Below, piece after piece: positions 8,335 through 17,990 of a stretch of DNA of 64,000 nt; position 1 is the first letter of the stretch, and each line of letters begins with the position of its first letter. This DNA comes from Bacteroides mediterraneensis (GTDB taxonomy: Bacteria; Bacteroidota; Bacteroidia; Bacteroidales; Bacteroidaceae). Where the stretch lies: positions 1-64,000 of the forward strand of contig NZ_JACJKA010000005.1 of the NCBI RefSeq assembly GCF_016900355.1. Direction: 5' to 3'. The notes under the pieces were generated by a model. It was not told the DNA's origin. It saw only the letters and a program-made list of their open reading frames with translations, and searched no databases. Both the position numbers and the translations under genes were made by a program.

Positions 8335-9933
8335 ATGAAATCAGATGCTAAGTCAACCATTGAGGCAGGCAAAGCCATTCTGGGCATTGAGTTCGGCTCC
8401 ACCCGAATCAAGGCTGTCTTGATTGACCAGGAAAACAAACCCATCGCACAAGGTAGCCATACTTGGGAAAACCAGTTGGTAGACGGACTTTGGACCTACA
8501 GCATTGAAGCCATCTGGGCTGGACTACAAGATTGCTATGCCGATCTTCGCGCTAACGTAAAAAAACAATATGGCATAGAAATAGAAACACTGGCCGCCAT
8601 CGGTATCAGCGCCATGATGCATGGCTATATGCCTTTCAATGACAAGGCCGAAATTCTGGTACCGTTCCGTACTTGGAGAAACACCAACACCGGAAAAGCA
8701 GCTGCTGAATTATCTGAACTATTTGTCTATAATATTCCATTGAGATGGAGTATTTCTCACCTGTATCAGGCCATTCTGAACAAGGAAGAACACGTAAAAG
8801 ACATTACGTTCCTGACTACCCTGGCAGGCTACGTACACTGGCAGATTACCGGTGAAAAGGTACTGGGTATCGGTGATGCATCCGGTATGCTCCCTATCGA
8901 CCCAGCTACGAAGAACTACTCTGCCGAAATGGTGGCTAAATTCGACAAGCTGGTCGCTCCTTATGGCTTCAGTTGGAAACTTACCGACATCCTGCCTAAA
9001 GTTTTGCTGGCTGGAGAAAATGCCGGCTACCTGACCGAAGAAGGAGCCAAGAAACTGGATGTATCAGGCCACTTGAAAGCAGGTATTCCTGTATGTCCTC
9101 CAGAAGGAGATGCAGGTACAGGTATGGTCGCTACCAATGCCGTAAAACAGCGGACTGGTAACGTATCAGCCGGTACTTCTTCGTTCTCTATGATTGTACT
9201 GGAAAAAGACCTGTCAAAACCGTATGAAATGATTGATATGGTCACCACTCCCGACGGTAGTCTGGTAGCCATGGTACACTGCAACAACTGTACTTCCGAT
9301 TTGAATGCATGGGTCAACCTGTTCAAGGAATACCAGGAACTGATGGGTATGCCGGTCGACATGGATGAGATTTTCGGCAAGCTGTACAACAACGCATTGA
9401 CAGGCGATGCCGACTGCGGCGGACTGATTTCCTACAACTACTTCTCAGGTGAGCCTGTCACAGGACTGACAGAAGGACGCCCGTTGTTCGTACGTACAGC
9501 CAACGACAAATTCAATTTGGCTAACTTTATGCGTGCTCACTTGTATGCTTCTGTAGGCGTATTAAAAATTGGTAATGACATCCTCTTCAATGAAGAAAAG
9601 ATTAAAGTAGACCGCATCACAGGTCATGGTGGTTTGTTCCGCACCAAAGGTGTAGGCCAGCGTGTATTGGCTGCAGCCATCAATTCACCGATTTCCGTTA
9701 TGGAAACAGCCGGTGAAGGTGGTGCATGGGGTATCGCCCTGCTGGGGTCTTATCTGGTAAATAATGACAAGAAGCAGTCTTTAGCCGACTTCCTCGACGA
9801 AAAGGTATTTGCAGGCAATGCCGGTGTAGAAGTATCTCCTACCCCGGAAGACGTGGCCGGATTCAATGCCTACATTGAAAAATATAAGGCTTGTCTGCCC
9901 GTAGAAGAGGCTGCAGTAAAATACAAGAAGTAA
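8335..9933 (+). CDS. araB: FGGY-family carbohydrate kinase, probable ribulokinase
   Basis: This 532-residue sugar kinase has an actin/hexokinase fold. The N-terminal phosphate loop is [17 protein letters not shown], and the second domain carries [22 protein letters not shown] and the late [22 protein letters not shown] region. Such proteins are often auto-named xylulokinase. Lying between araA and transketolase in an arabinose locus, L-ribulose is the expected substrate, as for the known Bacteroides AraB. It is preceded by a terminator and a weak TAACTTTA promoter-like site, so it may be transcribed separately from araA. Family near-certain, substrate inferred. Confidence 0.85.
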   Translation: MKSDAKSTIEAGKAILGIEFGSTRIKAVLIDQENKPIAQGSHTWENQLVDGLWTYSIEAIWAGLQDCYADLRANVKKQYGIEIETLAAIGISAMMHGYMPFNDKAEILVPFRTWRNTNTGKAAAELSELFVYNIPLRWSISHLYQAILNKEEHVKDITFLTTLAGYVHWQITGEKVLGIGDASGMLPIDPATKNYSAEMVAKFDKLVAPYGFSWKLTDILPKVLLAGENAGYLTEEGAKKLDVSGHLKAGIPVCPPEGDAGTGMVATNAVKQRTGNVSAGTSSFSMIVLEKDLSKPYEMIDMVTTPDGSLVAMVHCNNCTSDLNAWVNLFKEYQELMGMPVDMDEIFGKLYNNALTGDADCGGLISYNYFSGEPVTGLTEGRPLFVRTANDKFNLANFMRAHLYASVGVLKIGNDILFNEEKIKVDRITGHGGLFRTKGVGQRVLAAAINSPISVMETAGEGGAWGIALLGSYLVNNDKKQSLADFLDEKVFAGNAGVEVSPTPEDVAGFNAYIEKYKACLPVEEAAVKYKK

Positions 9934-9964
9934 AAAAGTGTGAAATAAATTAAGTTACTTCCAC

Positions 9965-9996
9965 TTTGTAATTTACATATAAATGTCATACCTTTG
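9965..9996 (+). promoter_or_regulatory. promoter of transketolase-rpiB unit
   Basis: TTTG (9965-9968), a 20-bp gap, then TACCTTTG (9989-9996) match the Bacteroides sigma consensus. The following leader contains a small AAGCAG/CTGCTT hairpin (10010-10037). Confidence 0.75.
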
Positions 9997-10069
9997 CTCA
10001 TAAATTCAAGAAGCAGGCGCCAATAGTAGTGGCTGCTTTATGTAGCATATAAATTAAAAAATTAATAAT

Positions 10070-12085
10070 ATGAACAGTAAACAAGTAATGAACCATGCCG
10101 CTGATAATATTCGTATTTTAGCTGCATCAATGGTTGAAAAAGCAAAATCCGGTCATCCCGGAGGCGCAATGGGTGGAGCCGATTTCATCAATGTACTGTA
10201 CTCTGAGTTCCTGCAATATGATCCTCAAAACCCGAAATGGGAAGGACGTGACCGTTTCTTCCTCGACCCGGGACACATGTCTCCGATGTTGTACTCACAA
10301 TTGGCACTTATCGGAAAATTCACATTGGAAGAATTGCAGCAACTGCGCCAGTGGGGTTCTCCTACTCCGGGACATCCGGAAGTAGACGTAATGCGCGGCA
10401 TTGAAAACACATCTGGTCCGCTCGGACAGGGACATACCTTTGCGGTAGGTGCTGCCATCGCTGCCAAATTCCTGGCTGCCCGCACAGGCAATCCTACTTT
10501 TGCTAAAGAAACAATCTACGCTTATATTTCAGATGGAGGTATCCAGGAAGAAATCTCTCAGGGCAGCGGACGTATTGCCGGATGCCTGGGACTGGACAAC
10601 CTGATTATGTTCTATGACTCCAACGAAATCCAGTTGTCTACTGAAACAAAGGATGTAACTACCGAAGATACAGCCATGAAATACCGTGCATGGGGATGGA
10701 ACGTCATCGAAATCAACGGTAACGACTGCGACGAAATCCGTACTGCTTTGAATGCAGCAAAAGCAGAAAGCAAACGCCCGACCCTGATTATCGGTCACTG
10801 TATCATGGGTAAGGGTGCCCGCAAGGCAGACAACACTTCTTACGAGCACAACTGCAAGACTCACGGAGCTCCTCTGGGTGGCGACGCTTACAAAAATACC
10901 ATCCTGAACTTAGGTGGCGATCCGGAAAATCCGTTCGTTATTTTCGACGACGTAAAAGAACTCTATGCCAAACGTGCAGAAGAATTGAAATCCATCGCAG
11001 CTGCCCGTCATGAAGAAGAAGCTGCATGGGCTGCAGCCAATCCGGAAAAAGCCGCACAGCTGAAAGAATGGTTCAGTGGTGCCGCACCGAAAGTTGACTG
11101 GGCACACATCCAGCAGAAAGCAAACGATGCAACCCGTAATGCTTCAGCTACTGTATTGGGCGCATTGGCACAGCAGGTTCCTAACATGATTTGTGCTTCT
11201 GCCGACTTGTCTAACTCAGATAAGACCGACGGTTTCCTGAAACAGACTCACGCCTTCACCAACGGTGATTTCAGCGGCGCCTTCTTCCAAGCCGGAGTAG
11301 CCGAGCTGACTATGGCTTGCTGCTGCATCGGTATGGCACTGCACGGTGGTGTCATCGCAGCTTGCGGTACTTTCTTCGTATTCTCAGACTACATGAAACC
11401 AGCCGTACGTATGGCTGCCCTCATGCAGTTGCCAGTGAAATTCATCTGGACACACGATGCATTCCGTGTAGGTGAAGATGGACCTACTCACGAACCGGTA
11501 GAACAGGAAGCACAGATTCGTTTGATGGAAAAACTGAAAAACCACCACGGAAAGAACTCTATGTTGGTTCTCCGTCCGGCCGATGCAGAAGAAACAACTG
11601 TTTGCTGGAAACTGGCTATGGAAAATACCGACACTCCGTCGGCTTTGATTCTGTCTCGCCAGAACATCAACATGTTGCCGGAAGGAACAGACTATGCACA
11701 GGCTGCTAAGGGAGCTTACATCGTAGCAGGTTCTGACGAAAATCCGGATGTCATCATGGTAGCTTCTGGTTCTGAAGTTTCTACACTGGTAGCTGGAGCT
11801 GAATTGCTGCACAAAGACGGCATCAAGACACGTATTGTTTCTGTACCGTCAGAAGGCTTGTTCCGCAGCCAGAGCAAGGAATACCAGGAAAGCATCATTC
11901 CTACAGGAGCTAAAGTATTCGGTCTGACCGCCGGTCTGCCAGTGAACTTGCTCGGACTGGTAGGTGCCAACGGCAAGATCTGGGGTCTGGAATCATTCGG
12001 ATTCTCTGCTCCTTACAAAGTGCTGGATGAGAAGCTGGGATTCACTGCCGAAAATGTATATAAACAAGTAAAAGAAATGCTCTGA
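10070..12085 (+). CDS. tkt: transketolase
   Basis: This is a full-length 671-residue transketolase, the thiamine-diphosphate enzyme that moves two-carbon units between pentose and other sugar phosphates. The N-terminal PP domain shows AKSGHPGGAMGGADF, GPLGQGHTFAVGAA and the GDG-like motif altered to ISDGGIQEE. The middle Pyr domain has the HDAFRVGEDGPTHEPVEQ stretch, followed by the C-terminal domain. It removes xylulose 5-phosphate made by the ara enzymes. It has its own promoter and shares a TGATG stop-start overlap with rpiB, so the two are translationally coupled. Confidence 0.96.
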   Translation: MNSKQVMNHAADNIRILAASMVEKAKSGHPGGAMGGADFINVLYSEFLQYDPQNPKWEGRDRFFLDPGHMSPMLYSQLALIGKFTLEELQQLRQWGSPTPGHPEVDVMRGIENTSGPLGQGHTFAVGAAIAAKFLAARTGNPTFAKETIYAYISDGGIQEEISQGSGRIAGCLGLDNLIMFYDSNEIQLSTETKDVTTEDTAMKYRAWGWNVIEINGNDCDEIRTALNAAKAESKRPTLIIGHCIMGKGARKADNTSYEHNCKTHGAPLGGDAYKNTILNLGGDPENPFVIFDDVKELYAKRAEELKSIAAARHEEEAAWAAANPEKAAQLKEWFSGAAPKVDWAHIQQKANDATRNASATVLGALAQQVPNMICASADLSNSDKTDGFLKQTHAFTNGDFSGAFFQAGVAELTMACCCIGMALHGGVIAACGTFFVFSDYMKPAVRMAALMQLPVKFIWTHDAFRVGEDGPTHEPVEQEAQIRLMEKLKNHHGKNSMLVLRPADAEETTVCWKLAMENTDTPSALILSRQNINMLPEGTDYAQAAKGAYIVAGSDENPDVIMVASGSEVSTLVAGAELLHKDGIKTRIVSVPSEGLFRSQSKEYQESIIPTGAKVFGLTAGLPVNLLGLVGANGKIWGLESFGFSAPYKVLDEKLGFTAENVYKQVKEML

Positions 12086-12519
12086 TGAAAACGATAGGAC
12101 TTGCATCCGACCATGCCGGATTTGAATTGAAACAATACGTCAAAAAATGGCTGGAAGCCAAAGGATGGGAATACAAGGACTTCGGCACCTACTCTACCGC
12201 GAGTTGCGACTATCCCGACTATGCACATCCGTTGGCCTTGGCGGTAGAAAACGGAGAATGCTATCCGGGTATCGCCATCTGCGGAAGCGGAGAAGGCATC
12301 AGTATGACGCTGAACAAGCATCAGGGTATCCGTGCGGCACTTTGCTGGATTCCGGAAATTGCCCACCTGGCCCGACAGCACAACGACGCCAACGTATTGG
12401 TCATGCCGGGACGTTTCATCGACGAGAATATGGCCGACAAGATTATGACGGAATTCTTTACGACTGATTTTGAAGGCGGACGTCACCAGGCACGAATTGA
12501 CAAGATGCCGGTTCGGTAA
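12085..12519 (+). CDS. rpiB: ribose-5-phosphate isomerase B
   Basis: RpiB interconverts ribose 5-phosphate and ribulose 5-phosphate, supplying transketolase. The 144-residue protein begins IGLASDHAGFELKQYV and contains the ICGSGEGISMTLNK signature and the ARQHNDANVLVMPGRFI helix. The usual active-site Cys of RpiB lies near ICGSG, present here at about residue 68. Its ATG overlaps the transketolase stop by one base. A shared terminator follows at 12547-12586. Confidence 0.94.
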   Translation: MKTIGLASDHAGFELKQYVKKWLEAKGWEYKDFGTYSTASCDYPDYAHPLALAVENGECYPGIAICGSGEGISMTLNKHQGIRAALCWIPEIAHLARQHNDANVLVMPGRFIDENMADKIMTEFFTTDFEGGRHQARIDKMPVR

Positions 12520-12546
12520 AAAGTCTTATGCATTGAGACGATATAG

Positions 12547-12586
12547 AAAATCCCGTTTCCATCCACGCGATTGGAAACGGGATTTT
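12547..12586. terminator. bidirectional terminator between convergent genes
   Basis: AAAATCCCGTTTCCA pairs with TTGGAAACGGGATTTT, flanked by A on the left and T on the right. It serves rpiB (+) and the arginase-like gene (-). Confidence 0.85.
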
Positions 12587-12587
12587 T

Positions 12588-13361
12588 TTATTCCTGAGGT
12601 CGGTTTCGCCGAAAGAAGTCCAACAACTCCTGATTCGCCCTGCTGTCGAGCGCCACTTCCTGATTTTCCTTGAATATATCCAGTGTAGTGGAGCACTCAC
12701 CACAAATGTCAATGCCGATTACCTGTTCATGATGTAACACCACAGACAACAGCTGCTCCAGCTCTGGAAGCGAAAGCAGTCCCTGGTCCCAGTTGGTAGC
12801 AGCGGAGCGAGCATCCAGCACATCCTTGTCAATCGACAGGTAGACCGGACCTTCTACATGCTGGGCCGAGAAACGTTTCCAAGCCTCTTCATGCGAAAGT
12901 TCGTGCTCACCATAAAAAATCACCCGGTCACGATACGTCTCCGGAATAGCCTCTTTCAATTTCTCCGAAACCCCGACTAAAATAACCTTCCGCAAATAAG
13001 GATTGGTGTCCATCACATCCTTCACCCATCCTCCGCAAGAGATGACACCCTCGAAGAGAGGAGGTTGCATATCCGGATGATGGTCAAATACCACCAAGGA
13101 AAAAGGTTTTTGAAGCTTATCAGTCCAAAACTTCGTCAGATAATGATAATTACCCGAGTCGATGAAATGGATAGCCTCCGCCGGATAATCTGCCATCAAC
13201 TGCTTCAGGGCTTCTGCACTCTCCCTGTCACAATAACATTCCGTACCCTCCAGATGCGTACAATCCAGCCATATATAGTTCCGGTCATGAGAAAAACGCT
13301 CCCACTTGTACACATTCGTAAAATTCATAATTATCACTCGTCCGGTATTTGTCGTACTCAT
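12588..13361 (-). CDS. arginase/ureohydrolase-fold protein
   Basis: A divergent member of the arginase-deacetylase fold. The binuclear metal motifs are recognisable but altered: SGNYHYL in place of GGDHS, VVFDHHPDMQ in place of DAHxD, and LSIDKDVLDA for the SxDxD motif. Canonical arginases are about 300 residues; this is near 257. Start candidates are 13361 (MSTTNTGRVII) and 13328 (MNFTNVYKWE); the former is used. It could hydrolyse a guanidino compound or another amide; the substrate is not evident. It is a single-gene unit, divergent from the DUF4468 gene and sharing the terminator at 12547. Confidence 0.75.
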   Translation of the reverse strand: MSTTNTGRVIIMNFTNVYKWERFSHDRNYIWLDCTHLEGTECYCDRESAEALKQLMADYPAEAIHFIDSGNYHYLTKFWTDKLQKPFSLVVFDHHPDMQPPLFEGVISCGGWVKDVMDTNPYLRKVILVGVSEKLKEAIPETYRDRVIFYGEHELSHEEAWKRFSAQHVEGPVYLSIDKDVLDARSAATNWDQGLLSLPELEQLLSVVLHHEQVIGIDICGECSTTLDIFKENQEVALDSRANQELLDFFRRNRPQE

Positions 13362-13523
13362 ATTATTCACCATTTTTACTCTGTGGAAATTCCACAAATT
13401 TCATACCTTTACCCGCATCCACACTCAAGACTTCGGCTTGCCGACCTATAAATGTCAGAATGACAGATTCCCGTAAAAAAATGATAAGAAACCTGATTCG
13501 TGCATGCAGCAGAAAAAAAAATA

Positions 13524-13531
13524 CCTATCTT
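13524..13531 (+). promoter_or_regulatory. -7-like promoter element of DUF4468 gene
   Basis: TATCTTTA, one base off TAnnTTTG, lies about 65 bases before the ATG at 13596. Confidence 0.4.
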
Positions 13532-13595
13532 TACGAGCAATATGTCAGGAATGACTATATTCACCAAAAATAAAATATAAACCATTATACCAATC

Positions 13596-14636
13596 ATGAA
13601 AAAACTATTATTCATTCTATTGGCCTGTTTGCCTTTATTGGGAATGGCCAAAGATAAAAAAGACAATTCAGATCCCAAGTACTTGGCTGGAGCCATTACA
13701 CTGGAAGACGGGAAAGTAACCTTCACCCATGACATCAAGGCCCCTTCCCTCTCCAAAGAACAACTCTACCAGCAAATGCTCGACTGGGCCAACGAGCGTT
13801 TCAAACCTGAAGACAAACTGCAAAGCCGGGTGGTCTACACCAACGAGCAAGAAGGTGACATTGCCGCTTCAGCTGAAGAATACATTGTATTCTCCTCTTC
13901 TGCCCTTTCGCTGGACCGCACCCGTATTTATTACCAATATCTTATCCATGTAGATAACGGTATTTGCCACATGACCATGACCCGTATCCGTTACTGGTAT
14001 GATGAAAACCGTGACGGAGGACAGAGATACACGGCCGAGGAATGGATTACCGACGACATGGCACTGAACAAAAAGAAAACCAAACTGGCTCCTATCTGTG
14101 GAAAGTTCCGCCGCGAAACCATTGACCTGAAAGACCAGCTTTTCCAATCGGCTACCGACGCATTGGGACAGAAAGTACTGGCCAACGAAACCGCCACACC
14201 CACTGTAGTACCAGCACAAACTCTAACTCCAGCCCAGAATGGCGAACTGAAAGAAGTGAGTGCAACAGACCTTTCTGCCAACTGGAGCAGCCAGCTACAG
14301 AACGGACGCATCACCCTGACCGCCAACGAAGAAGAAATCGAAATCAAACCGGAAAACTGGGGCGGATTCGGAAAACTATTTAATAAGAACGTGGCCTACC
14401 TGCTGATTGCACAAGACCGCATTGCACTCAGTGCCCTGATGGAACAGTGCACCGAATACAAGCTTACCTTCTATGCCCAAGGAAGCACCCAGCCGGCAGC
14501 GGTCATTGAATGCAAGAAGTCCATGAGCCAGAAAATGACGGCCGACGACTTAAAATCACTGAATATCCAGGCAGACAGCAACAAATCGTACACCATGTAT
14601 ACCGGTGAAATCACCCGTACTTTGCTGCGTCAGTAA
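13596..14636 (+). CDS. DUF4468 domain protein, exported
   Basis: A 346-residue secreted protein with a clear signal peptide (MKKLLFILLACLPLLGMA). Residues about 35-130 form a DUF4468 domain: FTHDIKAPSLSKEQLYQQML, a Bacteroidota family with a TBP-like beta-sheet fold. The C-terminal 130 residues are a separate region with SANWSSQLQNGRITLTANEE and may bind a ligand or protein. No catalytic motif is visible. It is a single-gene unit with no informative neighbours. The function is unknown; an envelope location is the only safe inference. Confidence 0.75.
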   Translation: MKKLLFILLACLPLLGMAKDKKDNSDPKYLAGAITLEDGKVTFTHDIKAPSLSKEQLYQQMLDWANERFKPEDKLQSRVVYTNEQEGDIAASAEEYIVFSSSALSLDRTRIYYQYLIHVDNGICHMTMTRIRYWYDENRDGGQRYTAEEWITDDMALNKKKTKLAPICGKFRRETIDLKDQLFQSATDALGQKVLANETATPTVVPAQTLTPAQNGELKEVSATDLSANWSSQLQNGRITLTANEEEIEIKPENWGGFGKLFNKNVAYLLIAQDRIALSALMEQCTEYKLTFYAQGSTQPAAVIECKKSMSQKMTADDLKSLNIQADSNKSYTMYTGEITRTLLRQ

Positions 14637-14644
14637 CCCCATCA

Positions 14645-14777
14645 AAAAACGCCCTTGCGTTTGATCCAAAACACAAGGACGTTTTACTTCAAACGCTTTG
14701 ACGTTTTATCTAAAACGCAAAGGCGTTTAAAAGAAAACGCAAGGACATTTTTTCCCAAACGTCCTTGCGTTTTTTTA
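14645..14777. repeat. 22-bp-period palindrome array 2
   Basis: Six 12-bp units start at 14649, 14671, 14693, 14715, 14737 and 14759, exactly 22 bp apart. They read ACGCCCTTGCGT, ACACAAGGACGT, ACGCTTTGACGT, ACGCAAAGGCGT, ACGCAAGGACAT and ACGTCCTTGCGT, each flanked by A- and T-runs (AAACG..CGTTT). The array fills the gap between convergent genes. The last unit ends in seven T and could double as a terminator. Confidence 0.88.
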
Positions 14778-14798
14778 TGAGCTATTTTTCATGAAATA

Positions 14799-17093
14799 TC
14801 AAGCCTTCTGAAGCTGACGATTCATGGCTGCCGCGGCACGCCGTCCGTCACCCATGGCCAGAATCACGGTAGCTCCACCTCGCACAATATCTCCTCCCGC
14901 ATAGATGGTAGGGATAGACGACTGCATGTCTTCGTTCACCGCAATGGTTCCCTTGCGGCCCAACTCCAGCCCCGGGATGGAATGAGGCACAATCGGATTC
15001 GGCGATACGCCCACACTGACAATGGCCATATCAATGTCCAGTGTCACCGTAGCCCCTGGAATAGGTACCGGACTGCGACGGCCAGATGCATCGGGTTCAC
15101 CCAACTCCATTTTTTGCAATACCACTTGTTTTACACGGCCTTTTTCGTCGGCAATGTATTCAATCGGATTGTGCAAGGTTAGGAATTCCACGCCTTCTTC
15201 CTTGGCATGTTTCACTTCCTCCAGACGGGCCGGCATTTCTGCTTCTGAACGGCGATAAATAATCATTGCCTTTTCTGCTCCTAACCGACGAGCGGTACGC
15301 ACGGAGTCCATGGCGGTGTTTCCACCTCCAATCACAGCTACCCGCTTACCGAAGGTCACCGGAGTATCAGAATCTTCACTGGCCGCATCCATCAGGTTCA
15401 CACGGGTCAGGTACTCGTTAGACGACATGATGTTGATAGAGTTCTCCCCCGGAATATTCATGAAGTTAGGCAATCCTGCACCTGAAGCCACAAAGATTCC
15501 CTTGAAACCTTCGGCCTCCAGTTCTTCCACACTGAGGGTTTTCCCGATGATGCAGTCCTTCACAAAGGTCACTCCCATCTTCGAAAGGTTTTCAATCTCC
15601 ACATCTACAATCTTGTTAGGCAGACGGAATTCCGGAATACCGTATTTCAGCACCCCGCCAATCTCATGCAAGGCCTCGAATACGGTCACATCGTATCCCA
15701 TCTTGGCCATATCGCCTGCGAACGACAAGCCGGCAGGACCTGAACCGACCACCGCCACCTTGATGCCGTTCTTGTCTGCGATTTCAGGCACCGAAATCTG
15801 TCCGCTTTCCCGTTCGTAATCGGCAGCAAAACGTTCCAGATAACCAATGGCCACTGCTTCATGCCCCATCTTCAAATGAATACACTTCGACTCACACTGC
15901 TTTTCCTGTGGGCAGACACGTCCGCACACGGCCGGAAGTGCGCTGGTTTTCTTCAACGTACGGGCCGCTTCTAAAAACTCTCCCCGCTCAATGTTCTTGA
16001 TGAAGCCCGGAATGTCAATACCCACCGGACAACCTTCCATACAGGAAGGATTGGCACAATCGAGGCAGCGTTTGGCTTCCGTGAGTGCCTGTTCCTCGTT
16101 CAGTCCCAAGTTCACTTCCTCCTTGCGGCTGTGTGAACGATACTCCGGGTCGAGTTCGTTCATCTTCACCCGCGGAATCTGCGTACGTTCTTTCGGCTTC
16201 ATCTGTTTGCGCAAGGCCTCACGCCAAGCTGCATCCCGCCCGGAAACCGTCGGTTCCGCCTCACACGTCGCAGGATGCTCGTCCAACTTGTGGATTTCTT
16301 CCCGTTCAATATCTTTGAAAGCCCCCATACGCTTGAGCATCTCGTCAAAATCCACTTGATGGCCGTCGAATTCCGGACCGTCCACACACACGAACTTCGT
16401 CTTTCCTCCCACGGTGATACGGCAGGCACCGCACATGCCTGTTCCATCCACCATAATGGTATTCAGGGATACATCGGTCGGGATATCGTATTTCTTTGTC
16501 AGCAGGCAGACAAACTTCATCATGATAGCCGGACCAATGGCAAAGCACTTGTCCACCTTCTCGCGCTTGATGACCGCTTCCACCCCTTCCGTCACCAGTC
16601 CTTTCTGTCCGTAAGAACCGTCGTCGGTCATGATGATTACTTCGTCGGAACTTTCCCGCATTTCCTTTTCCAGGATAATCAACTCTTTGGTACGTCCAGC
16701 CAGCACGGTGATTACCCGGTTGCCGGCAGCTTTCAAAGCCTGTACGATAGGCAACATCGGAGCTACTCCCACTCCTCCTCCGGCACAGACCACCGTTCCG
16801 AAATTTTCAATGTGAGTGGCCTTTCCCAGCGGACCGACCACATCCGTAATATAATCACCTACATTCAATTCACATAACCGAGTGGACGAAAGTCCTACCT
16901 CCTGCACTACCAGCGTAATAGTACCTTTTACCGGATCAGCCTCCGCAATGGTCAGCGGCATACGCTCCCCTTTTTCCCCCACACGGACAATCACAAAATG
17001 TCCGGCCTTGCGTGATTTGGCAATCAAGGGTGCCTCAACGACCAGCTTAAAGACTTTTTCGGAAAAATGTTCCTTCTGAAGAATTCTGTTCAT
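14799..17093 (-). CDS. fused SudB/SudA-type NADPH:ferredoxin oxidoreductase / glutamate synthase small-chain-like flavoprotein
   Basis: A single 764-residue polypeptide combines two enzymes usually encoded separately. Residues 1-280 are a ferredoxin-NADP reductase module (FAD, NAD, and a 2Fe-2S site with MCGACR and FVCVDGP), like NfnA/SudB/PyrK. Residues about 330-764 are a GltD-like module: CLDCANPSCMEGCP and CGRVCPQEKQCESKC for Fe-S clusters, VVGSGPAGLSFAG for FAD, and VIGGGNTAMDSVRTARRLGA for NADPH. Known relatives perform electron-bifurcating transhydrogenation (NfnAB), sulfide dehydrogenase or glutamate synthase reactions; which applies here is open. A consensus promoter sits at 17148-17178. 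Confidence 0.85.
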   Translation of the reverse strand: MNRILQKEHFSEKVFKLVVEAPLIAKSRKAGHFVIVRVGEKGERMPLTIAEADPVKGTITLVVQEVGLSSTRLCELNVGDYITDVVGPLGKATHIENFGTVVCAGGGVGVAPMLPIVQALKAAGNRVITVLAGRTKELIILEKEMRESSDEVIIMTDDGSYGQKGLVTEGVEAVIKREKVDKCFAIGPAIMMKFVCLLTKKYDIPTDVSLNTIMVDGTGMCGACRITVGGKTKFVCVDGPEFDGHQVDFDEMLKRMGAFKDIEREEIHKLDEHPATCEAEPTVSGRDAAWREALRKQMKPKERTQIPRVKMNELDPEYRSHSRKEEVNLGLNEEQALTEAKRCLDCANPSCMEGCPVGIDIPGFIKNIERGEFLEAARTLKKTSALPAVCGRVCPQEKQCESKCIHLKMGHEAVAIGYLERFAADYERESGQISVPEIADKNGIKVAVVGSGPAGLSFAGDMAKMGYDVTVFEALHEIGGVLKYGIPEFRLPNKIVDVEIENLSKMGVTFVKDCIIGKTLSVEELEAEGFKGIFVASGAGLPNFMNIPGENSINIMSSNEYLTRVNLMDAASEDSDTPVTFGKRVAVIGGGNTAMDSVRTARRLGAEKAMIIYRRSEAEMPARLEEVKHAKEEGVEFLTLHNPIEYIADEKGRVKQVVLQKMELGEPDASGRRSPVPIPGATVTLDIDMAIVSVGVSPNPIVPHSIPGLELGRKGTIAVNEDMQSSIPTIYAGGDIVRGGATVILAMGDGRRAAAAMNRQLQKA

Positions 17094-17147
17094 GGTTTTA
17101 TCTGATAAAGTTAATTATTAGTTGTTCCTTTTATAAATAAATTACCA

Positions 17148-17178
17148 CAAAGTTAAAAGAAATAACAACACTTTCAAA
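17148..17178 (-). promoter_or_regulatory. promoter of SudAB-like gene
   Basis: Read on the minus strand: TTTG (17178-17175), exactly 19 bp, then TAACTTTG (17155-17148). This is a full match to the Bacteroides consensus. Confidence 0.8.
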
Positions 17179-17399
17179 GATTTTCCAAGCTTTCAATAAG
17201 ATTCTGACAAGAAGTCAAAAACACATCTCTATCTGTTCCCAGCCGACAGATAGTTAATTATGCATCTTTTTCAAATGTAACGAAAATAGGAGGCAAATAA
17301 AACAATGATTATCAATTCAATACGATTAATCAAAAAAATTTTTTCCAGAAAAAAATGCTATTTATTCCGCAAAAATGACTCTTGTACAAAATTAAAGAC

Positions 17400-17407
17400 T
17401 ATCTTTG
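17400..17407 (+). promoter_or_regulatory. -7 element of ferredoxin oxidoreductase operon
   Basis: TATCTTTG lies 27 bases before the TPR gene ATG. No well-spaced TTTG is seen upstream. Confidence 0.55.
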
Positions 17408-17434
17408 TAAGGTTACAATATGATATAAAAGCTC

Positions 17435-17713
17435 ATGAATGAACGACTGAATCACATCAGACAACTGATAAATGAAGGAAATGTAGATACCGCTATATCC
17501 TGCCTGAATGATTTAATCCTCACCGCTTCCTCACCCATGCCGGAAGCTTATTATCTTCTGGGGAACGCCTTTCGAAAGAAAGGTGACTGGCAAGGTGCGT
17601 TGAACAATTACCAGGAAGCAATCTCCTTGGATCCGGACAGTCCGGCCGCAGAAGCCCGAAGCATGATGATGGATATACTGAACTTCTATAACAAAGATAT
17701 GTTTAATCAATAA
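17435..17713 (+). CDS. small tetratricopeptide-repeat protein
   Basis: A 92-residue cytoplasmic protein without signal peptide. Residues about 35-70 match one TPR (PEAYYLLGNAFRKKGDWQGALNNYQEAISLDPDSPAAE), with an imperfect helix pair before it. It is the first gene of the oxidoreductase operon, ending 14 nt before the ferredoxin gene. TPR proteins act as protein-protein adaptors, so a role in assembling or docking the complex is plausible but unproven. Confidence 0.8.
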   Translation: MNERLNHIRQLINEGNVDTAISCLNDLILTASSPMPEAYYLLGNAFRKKGDWQGALNNYQEAISLDPDSPAAEARSMMMDILNFYNKDMFNQ

Positions 17714-17727
17714 GAATATAAAGAACT

Positions 17728-17958
17728 ATGGCTAAAATGAAAGGAGTGGTTGTAGTAAACACAGAACGATGCAAGGGATGCAACCTATGCGTGGTGGCTT
17801 GCCCGTTGCACGTACTGTCACTCACCCCAAAAGTTAATCAAAGAGGATATACTTATGTACAGCAGGTAGTGGAAGATACCTGCAACGGATGCTCTTCGTG
17901 CGCCATTGTGTGCCCGGACGGATGTCTTACCGTATATAGAGCTAAATGTGAAGAATAA
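17728..17958 (+). CDS. 2 x [4Fe-4S] ferredoxin subunit of 2-oxoacid oxidoreductase
   Basis: A 76-residue ferredoxin with two complete cluster motifs, CKGCNLCVVACP and CNGCSSCAIVCP. It corresponds to the delta (VorD/KorD) subunit that carries electrons from the thiamine-diphosphate site to external ferredoxin. It is followed after 32 nt by the alpha subunit. It is distinct from free ferredoxins by its position in the operon and its KVNQRGYTYVQ linker, usual for KorD-like chains. Confidence 0.9.
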   Translation: MAKMKGVVVVNTERCKGCNLCVVACPLHVLSLTPKVNQRGYTYVQQVVEDTCNGCSSCAIVCPDGCLTVYRAKCEE

Positions 17959-17990
17959 AAAAATGCCCAACAAGCAAAACCTAAGAAATT

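Larger units (their letters stand above)
17094..17434. other. divergent intergenic region
   Basis: AT-rich and gene-free. It contains the leftward promoter for the SudAB-like gene (17148-17178) and the rightward -7 element (17400-17407) of the ferredoxin oxidoreductase operon. Nothing else is recognised. Confidence 0.7.

Noticed and set aside
8335-9933. Calling the FGGY kinase a xylulokinase
   Set aside because: Automatic names favour xylulokinase, but araA, araD and AraR context favour ribulokinase. Sequence alone does not decide.
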